Below are positions 25,539 through 37,559 of a stretch of DNA of 64,000 bases, in pieces. The notes below the pieces were generated by a model, which was given only the letters and a program-made list of their open reading frames with translations, ran no database searches and was not told the DNA's origin. The stretch's first letter is position 1, and each line of letters begins with the position of its first letter. Position numbers and translations under genes: made by a program. The DNA is from Pseudovirgaria hyperparasitica (lineage: Eukaryota > Ascomycota > Dothideomycetes > Acrospermales > Acrospermaceae), in assembly GCF_010093815.1 (NCBI RefSeq), contig NW_022985557.1, forward strand, positions 248,001 through 312,000, written 5' to 3'.

Positions 25539-25820
25539 ATGAACTCTGGCAATTGCATGTGGATGAATTGGATTATTAGAATTATAGCATATAGATAAAA
25601 GCATAATACTAGTTGTTGAACTCTGAACTGTAGAGCAGGCCCGTCGGACGAGAGCTAGTGTTCGAGTTTGGACTAGCGTTGCTGAGTAAGTTCGCCGTGC
25701 GCACAGAATTCGCTTCGCGAAAATCCAAATTGCTAGTGGAGAGACTCGTTCTTACGACTTCAACGCCCAACGACAACCCACGACAAATTCCTTTCGACCT
25801 TCCTTGATTATATCGCAATC

Positions 25821-26965
25821 ATGGGTCGTGGACCGTACGTACAGCCTGAAACACCCCATCATCACTCTTCTGTGCGCCCTCGGCGGACACCGGCAGTCAA
25901 CCTGGTTGCTGAGCTGGTTCTCACACGAGGAGTGCAGAGTGTGCACTTCGAAGAGCTTTTCAGCTAATTACAATATGTTACAGAAAGAAGCACCAGAAGC
26001 GCCTCAGCGCTCCTTCACACTGGCTCTTGGACAAGCTGTCCGGTGCCTACGCTCCTCGTCCCTCTGCAGGTCCTCACAAGCTCCGTGACTGCCTACCTCT
26101 CATCGTGTTTCTGAGGAATCGGTGAGTGAGAAATGCCATGTTATCAGCAACATGAACTGATACAACTTCTTCTCAGCTTAAAGTATGCCCTCAATGGACG
26201 CGAAGTCAAGGCTATTGTCATGCAGCGCTTGATTAAGGTTGATGGCAAAGTCCGCACCGACCCTACCTACCCAGCCGGCTACATGGACGTCGTCTCTATT
26301 GAGAAGACTGGCGAGAACTTCCGTCTGATCTACGATACTAAGGGTCGCTTCACCGTCCACCGCATCACCGAAACCGAGGCAGAATACAAGCTTGGCAAGG
26401 TCAAGAGGGTACAACTGGGCAAGGGCGGAGTCCCATTCTTGGTTACGCACGATGCACGAACGTGAGTTCCCCTGCATCCATCAGCCGTTGGACCAAGATT
26501 TGGTTTTGATTCCACGGAAGAGGGAAATTATAAAATACTAATGGGTATCCATAAAATAGGATCCGTTACCCAGACCCATTGATCAAGGTCAACGACACTG
26601 TCAAGATCGACCTTGCCACGGGAAAGATTACCGATTTCGTCAAGTTCGACACTGGTGTCATTGCCATGGCTACTGGTGGTCGTAACATGGGACGTGTCGG
26701 TGTCATCACTCACCGTGAGCGCCACGATGGTGGCTTCAACATCGTCCACATTAAGGATGCCGTTGACAACGAGTTCGCTACCCGGGAGAGCAACGTCTTC
26801 GTCATTGGCCGTGAGAAGCCATGGATCAGTCTGCCCAAGGGCAAGGGTGTGAAGGTAAGCTAATCATGAATGCCAATATGCTTTACAAGATTGCTAAGTC
26901 GCATTTAGCTTTCGATTGCGGAGGAGAGAGATCGTCGCCGGGCTCACGCTTTGGCTGGACAGTAA
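25821..26965 (+). CDS. RPS4: 40S ribosomal protein S4 (eS4)
   Basis: Five exons: 25821-25834, 25984-26121, 26177-26461, 26560-26854 and 26909-26965, giving 262 aa, the normal eukaryotic length. It is a structural protein of the small ribosomal subunit. The sequence runs MGRGPKKHQKRL, then [10 protein letters not shown], an S4-type segment ([12 protein letters not shown]), KOW-like GGRNMGRVG and the C-terminal [10 protein letters not shown] ending in [10 protein letters not shown]. The first exon is only 14 nt and is followed by a 149-bp intron; a long first intron right after the start is common in fungal ribosomal protein genes. It lies 282 bp downstream of HOM2. Confidence 0.97.
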
Positions 26966-28218
26966 GATCACCTCGTAGGCTAGGTCGCAGACTCTACGGG
27001 CATGAGTTGGGTTATGGACGAGTGAAAAGATCGGAGGCGTATTCTGGGATTGCCGCTCTACGTAGAGCTGCGGAGGAGCACAAAAAGCCCCCGATAGAGC
27101 TACTCGTTGGCCTCTGTAGTGATCTATGGTCGAATAAAATCAAGATCTGTACACTCAGTCTATGATCGCGTATTTGTGATGAGACCGTCCACTTTTCAGG
27201 ATATGCTGAATGATCTCTCTCACATACTTTGGACGCAGAAGACGGATAGAGCCTAACGACAAAATCCTCCTGAAATTCGGTAGACGAGGCGAGCGCCCCA
27301 GACAGGGATGCTGCCCCGAAGCTGACATTGGCGTTCTAGGATGAACGAACTATAACGTTGTATTATTTTAGGCACAGGGGCTGTCTAAAGATGTCATCGC
27401 ATACAGAAAAATCTCAATGGTATACTCATCAGAGCTGGGCGGTATGGTGTTATGTACGTGCCCGTTTCAAGCACAGCAAAAGTGGCGCTCAGACGAGAAT
27501 CAGACCAACGAGCTCGCAGCACAGTGTCGCATATGTTACCAGTTGGGGTTTGTCCGTTTTCATGCACCAGCTGCTGCAATATCTTCCCACAAAAAGCACT
27601 GAAGGCTATCAGATCCCGTCGGGAAATTACAGATGACACATGGTAACGATTACAGTACATAGATTTGGAGCGTATTGCCCGGTGCCGGGATATTATTTTG
27701 TTGTGGAGTATCGATATTGCAAGCGAGATTTGCTACAGCCGTTTAGAGCGGGAATGGATGGCTGGAGATAATTGCTTATTATTATTAGTATCATCAGCGA
27801 GGAATGGCGTCTCGATAATATATGGGCATTAATTATTGTTGCATGGGAACATGCCATCTATCACTGGCCTGGAATCTGGGACCTGGCGGCACGGAACACG
27901 CTACAGGCGACTTTGTCTTGTTGTGGACTCTTGTGGGGTGTGTTTTGTCTACACAGCAGGTTTAGCGGTAGCTTGCACGTGCAGCGGGCCAATGAGACAT
28001 CATCATGGTCATTTAAGCTCTGCTCTAGACAAGGCGTTAAATTTGGGATCCAGAACAGCACTTGTAAACCATTAATTAGATGAGAAGTGATGACGGAGCC
28101 GTTCGGTTCGATGATATATATATACGACGAGATGTCGAGGGCGAAGATGGGTGAGTGAGGTTGGAACGGAATAGGAGAAATGTAGATAGGCACGGTCAGG
28201 TACATCATACACATTCAG

Positions 28219-28233
28219 ACACACACACACACA
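28219..28233. repeat. (AC)n microsatellite
   Basis: About seven AC dinucleotides upstream of palI. Confidence 0.8.
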
Positions 28234-28290
28234 TACATCCATACGTACAGTAGATCCAATGCATGATAACGACCTGCCGTAGCGCAATAT

Positions 28291-28311
28291 AACCCATAAC
28301 CCATAACCCAT
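28291..28311. repeat. AACCCAT x3 heptamer repeat
   Basis: Three perfect head-to-tail copies of a 7-mer. It resembles the fungal telomere unit TAACCC with one extra base, but three copies at an internal site are most simply a microsatellite. Confidence 0.8.
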
Positions 28312-28402
28312 AATCCAGACTATCAACTTTACCCACCACCAACGGGCCCCACGCCTGAGCCAACATCTCACGACATCCTACATCTCTTCCTCTTCCTCTT
28401 CT

Positions 28403-28420
28403 GTCTCTCTCTCTCTCTCT
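28403..28420. repeat. (CT)n tract in the palI upstream region
   Basis: About nine CT dinucleotides inside a longer pyrimidine-rich strand. CT-rich tracts are common just upstream of transcription starts in filamentous fungi. Confidence 0.75.
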
Positions 28421-28841
28421 GTCGCCTCCACTCGCTTGCTCGCTTTGTTCGCCTCGTCGCCTCGTCGTGTCAATTCTTCTTCTTCTCTCTCTCTGTCTCC
28501 CTGACTTCGCAACCCTCTGAGCCACTTCTGCCGCACCTTCCTCGTTCACGACTGCCGACTCAGCCACCTCGCACCATTCCAGGTAGCCAGGGAGACTCCA
28601 GAGACCAACAACACCACTGCACTGCTTGCCTTTACCATCTCTACTGTTCAATCTTCGCTGCTATCTATTATTCAGTCTGCAGTCTCGAAAAGCACACCTG
28701 CTACTACACGTTTCATCCTTCCAGCAAAATCGCATAGACGAGCACACAAAGGCCAGCTTACGTAGCCTTGTCGCGACTGGCCATCACTCCATTAATACGT
28801 GTATATCGCTGAGCAGGCGACTCTACTGAAGAGTCGCCGCC

Positions 28842-31182
28842 ATGTTGCGGCCTGCGACGCCGCTGTCGTTGTGTTTCCTCATCGCTTTCGTCTTATTGCT
28901 TCTTTCCGTCTTGTCGACGCCGGTCATCAAGGCCATACCGCTGGCAACCTACAAAGGCGTCAATTTTGGCGTCTTCGGATTCTGCGAGCCGGACAAATGT
29001 TCTGGCATTGTTGTTGGCTATGATACGAGTACGTATGGACGCTCATCTTGTGAATCGCAGGAAGCATACCGCGCTCAAGAACCGCTTACTGACTTTCATT
29101 CTTGAAGCTACACTGTTCGGCCAGAATGAGGACTTCACTCTGTCTGCAGGTACCCGTACCTCATTGTCCTCCATCCTGATAGTACATCCCGTAGCCGCGC
29201 TGCTTTGTCTGATATGCTTCGGTCTGGCCTTCGCTGCCCACTTCCACGCTCCATCGCATTCGCCGCGCTACCTTCTCGCGCTACTCATCCTCACATTTCC
29301 CACCCTACTCGTCACGCTCTTGGCTTTCCTAGTCGATATACTTCTATTTATCCCCCATTTGCAGTGGGGTGGCTGGATTGTACTCGCGGCTACCATTGTT
29401 ATCGTGGTTGGGATCGTCATGACGTGCGCCATGAGAAGGACTCTGGTAAGCAGAAGAGCACGGAAGCAACGTATCAATGAGAATGCAGATATGAATGGCT
29501 CCAATTTCTATGCCTCGCGCATGCCCCCACCAAATCCTCCTCCGCCATCAGAACCTACCTTCATGGACTCCCTACCAAGGGCGGAATCTCCACCCCCGCT
29601 ATCCGCCGGGAATACACTGGTCAATTCGGACAAGGGGCCAGACTTTGCGACATTCGACCTTCAGCAGCAAAAGAATGACGACCGGCAGCCTCTGAATCCC
29701 GTACGATCAAATTCAGACCGTGATGAGGCGCCGGGCAGATACTATGGGGATCGTGGGTTACATGGACCAGGAAATGGACAAGGTCCGCCGAGAGATCAAT
29801 ACGGAAATTCGGGTCCTCTAGACGCTTATGGCCAGCCGTTGAGACACCAGAACTCGAATGGAACAATGGGATCGCAAGGCTCGAGAGGGCCCCCTCCTCC
29901 AGGCTTCTTTCGCGGTCGTGGAGGACCGCCTAGAGGAGGCCCACGTGGTGGATTTGGCCCGAGAGGAGGTTACCGTGGAGGACCGCAAGGCATGAGAGGA
30001 CCACCGCCCCCTGGCTGGAATGGTGGACGAGGCGGAATGGGTCCAGGACCAATGATGGGCCGAGGCCAGAGAGGCCCACCTCCGATGTATGAGACGGATC
30101 AATTCTACGGCGGAGGACCACCGCCAGGTCGGAACATGGCCCCAGCAGGTTACGGAGCTGCATACACAGAGCCCCGAGATGTATCGCCACCGCGTGACTA
30201 CATGCAAGACACCGGCCCTATCGGACAAGCGATCGAGATGGATGCCGTCAATGGTGTCGTGCCACCACGCTCACCTAACGGCCCTGGCTACGGTCTGAGA
30301 GACAGTGACGGAGACGTACAGGGCATGATCGGCCTTCAACAACAGAGACTGGCAAACGATCTTCCGCCGTTAAGACCAGATGAGGGAGTCGCAAGCCCGA
30401 CGAGTGAATACTCTTCTCGTCAATCAGAGTACGTCTCGGCGCGCGTCCCTAGGGCTTACCACCACCTCCATTAACCATACTATCGTAGATTCGTTCCTGC
30501 CCGCGCAGCATGGAACGCTCCTTCTCAGCAGCAACAGCCGGTTCCACCTCAGCCGTTCCGCAACGAGCCATCGTCGGCGCGCGGCCTCTCTCCAATTCAA
30601 GCTTCGCCCATCGAGCTATCCGCAGGCACCCCGATGATGGCCCAATCCAAATCTCCCCCGCAGGGAAGCAGACAATCTACCGACTACTATGAGGACGTAG
30701 ACCCTCGCTTTGCCCCAGAAACCACTTCGCCAACCAAAATATCCTCCGGCCTCGCATCTTCGGTCGCTCTTCCAGCCACACTGGCGCCCTCCCATCCTCA
30801 CCAACTTGCCCCGCAACAAGTCGCCCTTGACCCTTCGTCGTCCTATGAGGAGCTTGCCGATGGCGCTCGCTCGCCCGCTGCTTCCGATGCCTCCCATTTC
30901 ACGTCCGTGTCCCAACGGCCTGTGAATCCAAACTGGGCACCCCCGCCAGGAGAGTACCCACCGGGTCCGTATGGACATCAGTCAGCGATGCAGAGCGCGC
31001 GACAGCCGCAGCGAGAAGACTTACTCGCCGCTAATCCGGACTTTGGGCTACCGGGTGTTGGGCCTCCAGGACGCGGTGGAAGAGGTGGTGGACATAGGGG
31101 AAGAGGTGGTGCTGGGCGGGGTGCATTTGGGCAGAGCGGACTGACGCCCGCTGGGAGATATCCTGGACCAAATGCGTTCTAG
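28842..31182 (+). CDS. palI: pH-response regulator PalI/Rim9
   Basis: Three exons: 28842-29028, 29108-30428 and 30489-31182, giving 733 aa. PalI/Rim9 is a plasma-membrane protein that helps place the PalH/Rim21 sensor; the pathway ends in proteolytic activation of PacC/Rim101 at alkaline pH. The N-terminal 190 residues have the SUR7/PalI layout: a signal-anchor helix (LCFLIAFVLLLLSVL), an extracellular loop with GVFGFCEPDKCSG, then three further membrane segments. The remaining 540 residues are low complexity: Pro/Gly-rich with many RGG and GGP repeats (about 340-440 and at the extreme C-terminus, ending in RGAFGQSGL). This long disordered tail is usual for the family in filamentous fungi. 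The second intron (30429-30488) removes an in-frame stop. Upstream leader is CT-rich. Confidence 0.92.
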
Positions 31183-32165
31183 CCGCAAGGAAGATAACAG
31201 GGGGACAATGCGATATTATGATACCCAAAACTTACAACCTGCGCTTTTACGGATGGCCGCATACTGCAGACGACGCTTTCATGGCTGGTCTAAGTCTTTC
31301 TACTTGGCGAATATTGTTGTTTTCGGCGTCCTTTTCTGGATTCTTTTACCACGTTTAAAAATATACCTTCTGCGCACGCACCGAAAAGTATTTCATCTCT
31401 ACACAACACACTGCCCGGCTAGTCTTAGCTCTGTCTCCTTTCTCACTCTCTCGCACACACACACGAACGCACACTATACACAAACACTGCCTCATTGCCG
31501 CGTCCAGCTCACGCCTCTACGCAAAACCCGCTATAATCGTGCAAGGCCCGCTTCTTTTTTTTGTGTACATAATTGTTTTCTTCTTCTATTCTTTCTTCTT
31601 CTTCTCTTTCGGTCTTCTTCCAGTGGTTGAGATCTTCTGTTCAATGGCGATTGGGCAATATGGGTGAGAAATGAGAAATGGAACGGTTGGTTGGTGGGTT
31701 TTTTTTTTTTGGGCAATTCTTTTTGTTCGGAGCGATGAACAGGCGATTGGGAGGAGTTTAACTTGGTTGTGGAGGGATAGGGGGGGATGGGAGGGATGGG
31801 AGGATAGTTTCGCATGGGAAAAAGCGGTTGGGATTCATGGATGCGCAGTCAGACAGGCGGACGTGGACACACAACGAACACGCGCAAATTATGTGTTATG
31901 CTAATGGCCATGGTTTAGTATACATGTATGAAATACTACTAATTCAAAGATTGTTCTGTGGAGATTAATTGAAATGGGAGAAGGATGTGTGACCTACCTG
32001 CCTGCCTGCCTCCTTGCCTGCATTACTCCCTTCCAACAGTTCCTCTCTATCTCTCGCTTAGAACTATGGTATATGTGTGTACGTACGTACGTCTGTTTCC
32101 GTGCTTCTAGGGCCTCTGTGTATATATACATACTCTCATAAAAAAACAGTAAAAACATGATGCTA

Positions 32166-32276
32166 TTTACCTTTCTTTCCTTCTCCTTTTCCTTTCCCTT
32201 CCTTTCCTTTTCCTTTCTTAACCTCTTTTCCCTATCCTTTCTTTTTTTTTCCTTTTCTTTTTGTCTCTCTTTTTTC
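32166..32276. repeat. Polypyrimidine (CT-rich) tract of about 110 bp
   Basis: The plus strand is almost free of purines over this span, with runs such as TTTCCTTTTCC. It produces the Lys/Glu-rich false frame on the minus strand. Confidence 0.9.
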
Positions 32277-32375
32277 AAATAGGCCCTTTTTCCCTTTATA
32301 GGGGGGGATTGGGGGCCGGGTTTTTTTTTTGTTTTCTTTTCTTTTGCTTCGGGCTGGGCTGGCGGTGATTTTGGG

Positions 32376-32480
32376 CTGGACTGGCTGACTGGCTGGCTGA
32401 TTGACTGGCTGAGTGACTGGCTGGCTAAGTGACTGACTGGCTAAGTGACGACTGGCTGGCTGACTGACTAGCTAATTGAC
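32376..32480. repeat. Degenerate ACTGGCTG tetranucleotide-based array
   Basis: About 25 four-base units (CTGG, CTGA, GTGA, CTAA) follow each other in register. It looks like an expanded and then mutated microsatellite. Confidence 0.85.
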
Positions 32481-32593
32481 ATTTGGTGAATTTAGTGCTG
32501 ATATCAATGCCAATATCAATTAATATCAACTATCAATTATCCATTCATTATCAACGTCAATGTCGTGCCATGGGGAGAGTAGGTATTGGTGTT

Positions 32594-32682
32594 GAGTGAG
32601 GTAGTGTGGACGATATGAGTGTTTGAGAATGTGAGTGAGTGCGTGAGTGCGCGAATGTATGTGAGTGTTTGCGAGTGTGAGT
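32594..32682. repeat. Degenerate GTGAGT-type repeat
   Basis: A purine/TG-rich stretch with repeated GTGAGTG and GCGAGTG words. Confidence 0.7.
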
Positions 32683-33498
32683 ATCCAAATGTATCAACGC
32701 ATATATATGTATTGCAATGCACTAGATACCCCCATTATATCATGCATGCATAGCATCATCCCAAGACCCTTCTTCGGCAGCGTCCGTCCATGACTAAAAC
32801 ATTCCCGCCTCCCCCAAATCTACTACTACTGCTCTACTACTCTACTCTCCTTCTCTTTTCTTCTTCTCTCTTTTATCCAAACGTAGTGGCAGTCAATACG
32901 TACATGTATATATGTATATGTATATAGACACATACACACACAACAAGCCACTAGATATCCCAATACCTCAAAATGAACAGCCCCCCCAAAATAAACAACC
33001 CAAGAACAAGTCTCAGATCGAGCAGCAGATACAAAAAAAGAGTTGCTCAACATGTAGAGGACCTCCCAAAACGGGCTGACTGTGTACACGAAAGCGCGAA
33101 AACTGGGATGAGCTCAATATGAGCAGAGAAGAAGAAGATTGGTAAGGGAAAACAAAAAAAAACGGAATTATACAATTAATGCGCTTGCTTTCGTGGCAAT
33201 GAAACAGAGATGAGGAAGCTATTTGCACGCCGGCCCAATGCTTATGATTTTTGTATGCGAAGAGGCGTCGAAAAAAAAAGGACGGAAAAATGCAGGCGCT
33301 TGATGCTGTGGGAGAAATTCGGACTTGCTTGCTTGTTTCGCTAATGTATTCGAGCGCTCGTGTATACGCTTTTCACGGGATAGGTCCTGTCTCTCTTTTC
33401 GCTAATGTTGTAGTCGCGTTTTGATGTCTAGCTCTGGTCCATGTGTGAGCTGAGCTTAACCGAGACCGCCGGCAAACTGTCCTCTCTGTATGCACTCG

Positions 33499-36138
33499 TC
33501 AGTAACCACCATCCACGCTCGTTGGTATGAACCGACTGACCTGGCTTCCACGGCTGGGGCTCGTTCGGCTCCTCTCATCCTCCTCCAACACATCGCTTAG
33601 TCGCGTCGGATGGTGGTGTCTCTGCACACCCGCCCATTCGTAGCTTCCCTGTCCATATCCCTGGCCCTCGTAGTCTGGTTGTCCAGTACCACCGGCGCTT
33701 GAGACTGGAGGGCCCGCAGTACCCGTCGTGGCTGGATAGCGCTGACTTGGTTGTGAGCCATATCGCTGAGCAAGCTCACGCTCACGGTCCAGGTCAGCTT
33801 GGACATCGTAGCTGTCCGCGTCCGAGTCTATGCTACGGCGGGGTGGTCGATACGGGATAGGATTGCCGCGTTGGTCTCGGACGTAGTTCCCGTCGGCGTC
33901 TATGACGTATTCTTCCTCGTCCGAGATTTCGGATTCGCCTTCGACAGAGGGCACGTATGATTGACCATCATCACCAGGCTCGCTAACGGCTGTAGTCTGC
34001 CGCTGGTACTGCTGCGATTGTTGCGGCTGGGATTGTTGGGATGTAGACGGTTGACCACTTTGGGTAGTAGTGAGGTAGGTACCGGCATGCGTATAAAATG
34101 CCTCAGGGGTGGATGGCTCGGAGACTGGCGGAGCAGCTACACGCGACGGCTGTTGCTGAGCTTGAGACGTGGGAATCTGGGTACGAGGAGCTGTCGTTTG
34201 CTCTGTAGGAATCATAGTGTGAGTTGATGATGAGGTGGCTGGTGTACTTCCAGACGGGTAAGTGGCGTATCCACTTTGCCCCATTGCAGGAGCCTCTGGT
34301 TCATTACGAAGTGCACTTGTCGCACCACGAGCTGCCGCTGAAGCATAGGGATCGGTATCTGTCGGGGACTGATCATCGTACGAAAACTGCTGCCGCATCT
34401 GTGGATCTTGTTCCGCAAGACGCTCTTGGGTTGAAGGCCGCTGTGAGGTGCTGCCATGTCGTGACATGGTGGCTTGCATCGGAACAACTTGGACACCACC
34501 AACCAGAGTAGGATGTCCCTCGCGTAGAGACATTGTCCGATCCCGCTCTTCTTGCTCGCGTCGGCCCAGTTCTTCCCACGCGCGACGTGCCTCCTCAACC
34601 GAAATCTGTAGCTCCCGCCTTATCTCTGAAGTTTTCTTGCTATCCACATTCTTATCTCGTTCGGCCCTCTCAGCTCGTAACTCTGCATCTTTCCTTGCAG
34701 TTCGCTCGGCAGCCAGCGATCTCTCAAGCTCCGCTTGCACCTCTTGCATGCGTTCTTGTTCTTGTCTCGTCTCGAAGAACCACCGCTGAAACTTGCGCTC
34801 GGACGAGGCGCGCAGACGTTGCAGCTCCACAACAGCATGAAAAAGGTTTGCGCCTGCGGCAGACAGGTCGGTGATTTGTCTCGACATTTGCTGTGCTAGC
34901 GGTTCGCGCCGAACTTCTTCGGTATTGGCCTCGAGCCGCCGTATCCAATATGAGGTCAGCCCTTCCCAGTGGGACGAGAGTGTCTCCCACCGCTCGAATG
35001 CGTGAGGAAAAGAGGAGACATTTGAAGTTCGAGTTTGCGACTGAGGCTGAGGCTGGCTTGGGTCTACCGAAGGTTTCGGTATCGACTGTGCGGGTGCGGA
35101 TGATGTGCGTGCGTGGGGTTGCAGTGGCGCCGATGAGGTTGGGAGGCGTGGCACAGCGCCTGGCACTCGCGAGCTGCCGGCTTGTGCAGGAGACTGTTGA
35201 GGTACAGCTACTCGAGGCTGCCCCTGTGATAATGAAGACGCACGCGTGCGAGAGCCTGTCACTCCATCACCCCCGGGCGGTCTTCCTGTAGTAGGAATCT
35301 CTTGTCTTCCTGGCTGTTGTCGTGGCTGTTCTCCAATAACATAGCCACCATCTCCGGTCTGTCTTGACCTTCCCGTATCTCGTTGATAAGGTGCAGCAAC
35401 GCCAGCAGCAATAATCCTCCTTTCTGCAGCTCTTCTCGTCTCGTCATCTTGTGCTTGTTGTTGCTCTCTTTGTTCGGCTTGTCGAGCGGTGTCTTCCTGC
35501 TCTCTTCGCCGAGCTTCTCTTGCTTGTCGCTCATTCATGATATCCCGCGGCGTTCGTACACCGGCAGCTCCTGACCTTTGTTGTACAGGTACTGGGCCTG
35601 ATGCTGCTCGGGCGCCATTATTAGCTGCGCGTGCAGAGCCAGCGGCACCTCCTGGTAGATCCGACATTGGTGCGTTCTCTTCGACCAGGTCGGGTGTGAA
35701 GGGGTGGGGAGTACGAATGGCTTCTTCTAGTGTATAGAGGATGGCAGAAGCGGTGCGACGTGAGATGTGAAGGGCAGGATGTGGAGTAGGAGCTCGATTC
35801 GCAGAGGCAGCTCGCGGTCGCGACTCGTTTGGGGCAGGCTCTTCGGTGAGGTGACCAGCAGGTTTGGCTCTTACTGCAGAATCAAGAGAACCTGATCTGC
35901 GTCTTGTGACTGGTCTTGGCTCGGGGCGAGGTGTTCGACGAAGGCTCTGAGGGAGACTTCCGGAAGAGCTAGAAGGTCGCGAATAGTGCTGAGTGCGATA
36001 AAAAGCGTCTGCTTGCTGCTGGCGTTGCTGCAATGAGGAGATGTATTGGTCGTGAGCGTCTCGGTCGTGGGAATCGTTAAAGAATTGCGGAGACCCTGCT
36101 CGCGACACGTTTGGCAGCTGAGGCCCTGGGGACGTCAA
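33499..36138 (-). CDS. Conserved fungal disordered/coiled-coil protein of unknown function
   Basis: The open frame codes for about 879 aa. The family function is unknown to me. The best-ordered part of the N-terminal third is ISRRTASAILYTLEEAIR and the following HPFTPDLVEENAPMSDL (about 125-162), which looks like a conserved motif. Residues about 430-560 form a charged coiled coil (QEVQAELERSLAAERTAR). The rest is Ser/Gln/Pro/Arg-rich and disordered, with an acidic stretch (EGESEISDEEEYVIDADG) near 740-760. Two oddities: the frame opens with TTG at 36138 and no ATG lies between it and the upstream stop, so either an unseen first exon, a non-AUG start or an error supplies the start. At the 3' end a GTCAGT donor and an ACAG acceptor could splice out the last codons, ending instead in SQFAGGLG with a stop at 33456. 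Confidence 0.75.
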   Translation of the reverse strand: MTSPGPQLPNVSRAGSPQFFNDSHDRDAHDQYISSLQQRQQQADAFYRTQHYSRPSSSSGSLPQSLRRTPRPEPRPVTRRRSGSLDSAVRAKPAGHLTEEPAPNESRPRAASANRAPTPHPALHISRRTASAILYTLEEAIRTPHPFTPDLVEENAPMSDLPGGAAGSARAANNGARAASGPVPVQQRSGAAGVRTPRDIMNERQAREARRREQEDTARQAEQREQQQAQDDETRRAAERRIIAAGVAAPYQRDTGRSRQTGDGGYVIGEQPRQQPGRQEIPTTGRPPGGDGVTGSRTRASSLSQGQPRVAVPQQSPAQAGSSRVPGAVPRLPTSSAPLQPHARTSSAPAQSIPKPSVDPSQPQPQSQTRTSNVSSFPHAFERWETLSSHWEGLTSYWIRRLEANTEEVRREPLAQQMSRQITDLSAAGANLFHAVVELQRLRASSERKFQRWFFETRQEQERMQEVQAELERSLAAERTARKDAELRAERAERDKNVDSKKTSEIRRELQISVEEARRAWEELGRREQEERDRTMSLREGHPTLVGGVQVVPMQATMSRHGSTSQRPSTQERLAEQDPQMRQQFSYDDQSPTDTDPYASAAARGATSALRNEPEAPAMGQSGYATYPSGSTPATSSSTHTMIPTEQTTAPRTQIPTSQAQQQPSRVAAPPVSEPSTPEAFYTHAGTYLTTTQSGQPSTSQQSQPQQSQQYQRQTTAVSEPGDDGQSYVPSVEGESEISDEEEYVIDADGNYVRDQRGNPIPYRPPRRSIDSDADSYDVQADLDRERELAQRYGSQPSQRYPATTGTAGPPVSSAGGTGQPDYEGQGYGQGSYEWAGVQRHHHPTRLSDVLEEDERSRTSPSRGSQVSRFIPTSVDGGY

Positions 36139-37285
36139 TATGACTCGACCCCAGGCCCAAATAAAGGAAAGGTAAGCCTAAAAGGCTTTCTGCGTCATGC
36201 GCAAGCCCAGAAAATGGCCGCGACAGTTCCCTGGCGAGTCAATTGTGGTTCAGCGGTTGTAGCGTGGTTTGGGCAATATTCCTCGAGGCCGTGTATATAT
36301 TGCGCGACAGGGAGGCTCTTGGTGTGTAGACGCGAATGAGGTAAGGAGGCGATGGCGCGACAGTGGAATTCGCGTATATGCGGTGATATCACGCGTCGGA
36401 GATTTCACGTCGGAATGTGAAAAGATGACGGGGCGTAGGGTGTTAGAGAGAGGTGGTGTGGTGGTTGTAGTGGTGGTGGTATAGGTAGCGGACCGGCTCG
36501 GAATGTGGAGAAAGCTGGATATGGAGAAAACAGTTAGGATAGATAGTAAGATGGCAGGGAGAAAAAGGAGTGAGTTTGGAGTGTAGTGATTGTGTTGTGG
36601 TGGTAGTGGTAGTGGTAGTGGTGAGGGTGGAATATAGGGTGTGGCTGGAGAGGCTGGGAAGTGAAATTGGGTGGCAGGCGGCAGGGAAGCAGGGGAGATG
36701 CACAACTCACCCACCATCAAAGCAGAAAAACCAAGGAAATTCAATCTTTCGCATCCCCCGTCATAACGTTAAAAACGCCTCCGTGCCTTCTTTTGCTTTA
36801 TTATTATTTATTTTTCTTGTCGCTGCAGGTAGCGCACTGGCTGCGAGTTGAGGTTGTAACTTGTCCGCGATCCGTTCCTCGATGGAGGATGGAGGAGGAT
36901 GACGATGATGATTGATGATGGATTCTCAGGAGACGACTGTGCGCGCGGACGTCACGTCAATCCATGCGCCGCAGCAGGCAGCGTAACGCGGATGGAAAAT
37001 AGTGAAGAATAACGAGGCGATTGCGATTGCGAATGCATCGATATGCAGAAGAGATGTGCGCGCCAATTAGATAGAGGTGGTCGTGCAGCGCCTATTCCTT
37101 GGACGTGATGCCCAGTGGGAGATAGATGTAGGCAGCCAGTCAGGACACAAACAACGACACAGACGAAGACGAATTCAAGGACGAGGACGAGGACGAGAAC
37201 GAGGATGAAGAGTGCGACAGCTGCATGATGCCGTCCGGAAGATGTCGCAGTTCGCCAGTCGACTTTCATTCACTCTCAGTCCCAG

Positions 37286-37308
37286 TTCCAGCTCCAGCTC
37301 CAGCTCCA
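37286..37308. repeat. CCAGCT hexamer repeat
   Basis: About four head-to-tail copies of CCAGCT/TCCAGC. Confidence 0.75.
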
Positions 37309-37559
37309 CGTCCCGCTCCTCTCTGCTGCCAACGCATCATCCCTTGACCGACTGACTGATGTAGAGCCCGCAAGGACCGTGGCTGTTCATCGCTTGGCCC
37401 CCAGCAGACTTCAATCGAAGTAGACTTGACTACTAGCCGAAAGGAGCCACTTAGTGAGGCTGCGAAAGGCGAACAGTAGGCGTGCTGAACATCATTTCGT
37501 CTTCTTCTTCATCTCAAGATGGATGCGAGGCCAAGTAGAAGACGCAGAAGCTGCTCGAG

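Larger units (their letters stand above)
26966..28841. other. Long intergenic region upstream of palI
   Basis: This 1.9-kb stretch holds the RPS4 3' UTR and the palI promoter and 5' leader. Near palI it becomes pyrimidine-rich (28380-28520) and carries short AC, ACCCATA and CT repeats. No coding region is supported. Confidence 0.5.
31183..33498. other. 2.3-kb intergenic tract of mixed simple repeats
   Basis: This lies between the convergent 3' ends of palI and the 33.5-kb gene. It carries a poly-T run (near 31700), a CCTG run (31998-32015), an ACGT run near 32090, a long pyrimidine tract, a CTGG/CTGA tetranucleotide array and a GTGAGT array. No coding region is supported. Confidence 0.7.

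Noticed and set aside
28291-28311. Internal telomere or subtelomere boundary
   Set aside because: Only three units of a 7-mer, with housekeeping genes on both sides.
36250-36744. 164-codon minus frame upstream of the coiled-coil gene
   Set aside because: It is Thr/Pro low complexity from GGT repeats. It could be a leader exon, but I find no donor that joins it in frame to 36138.
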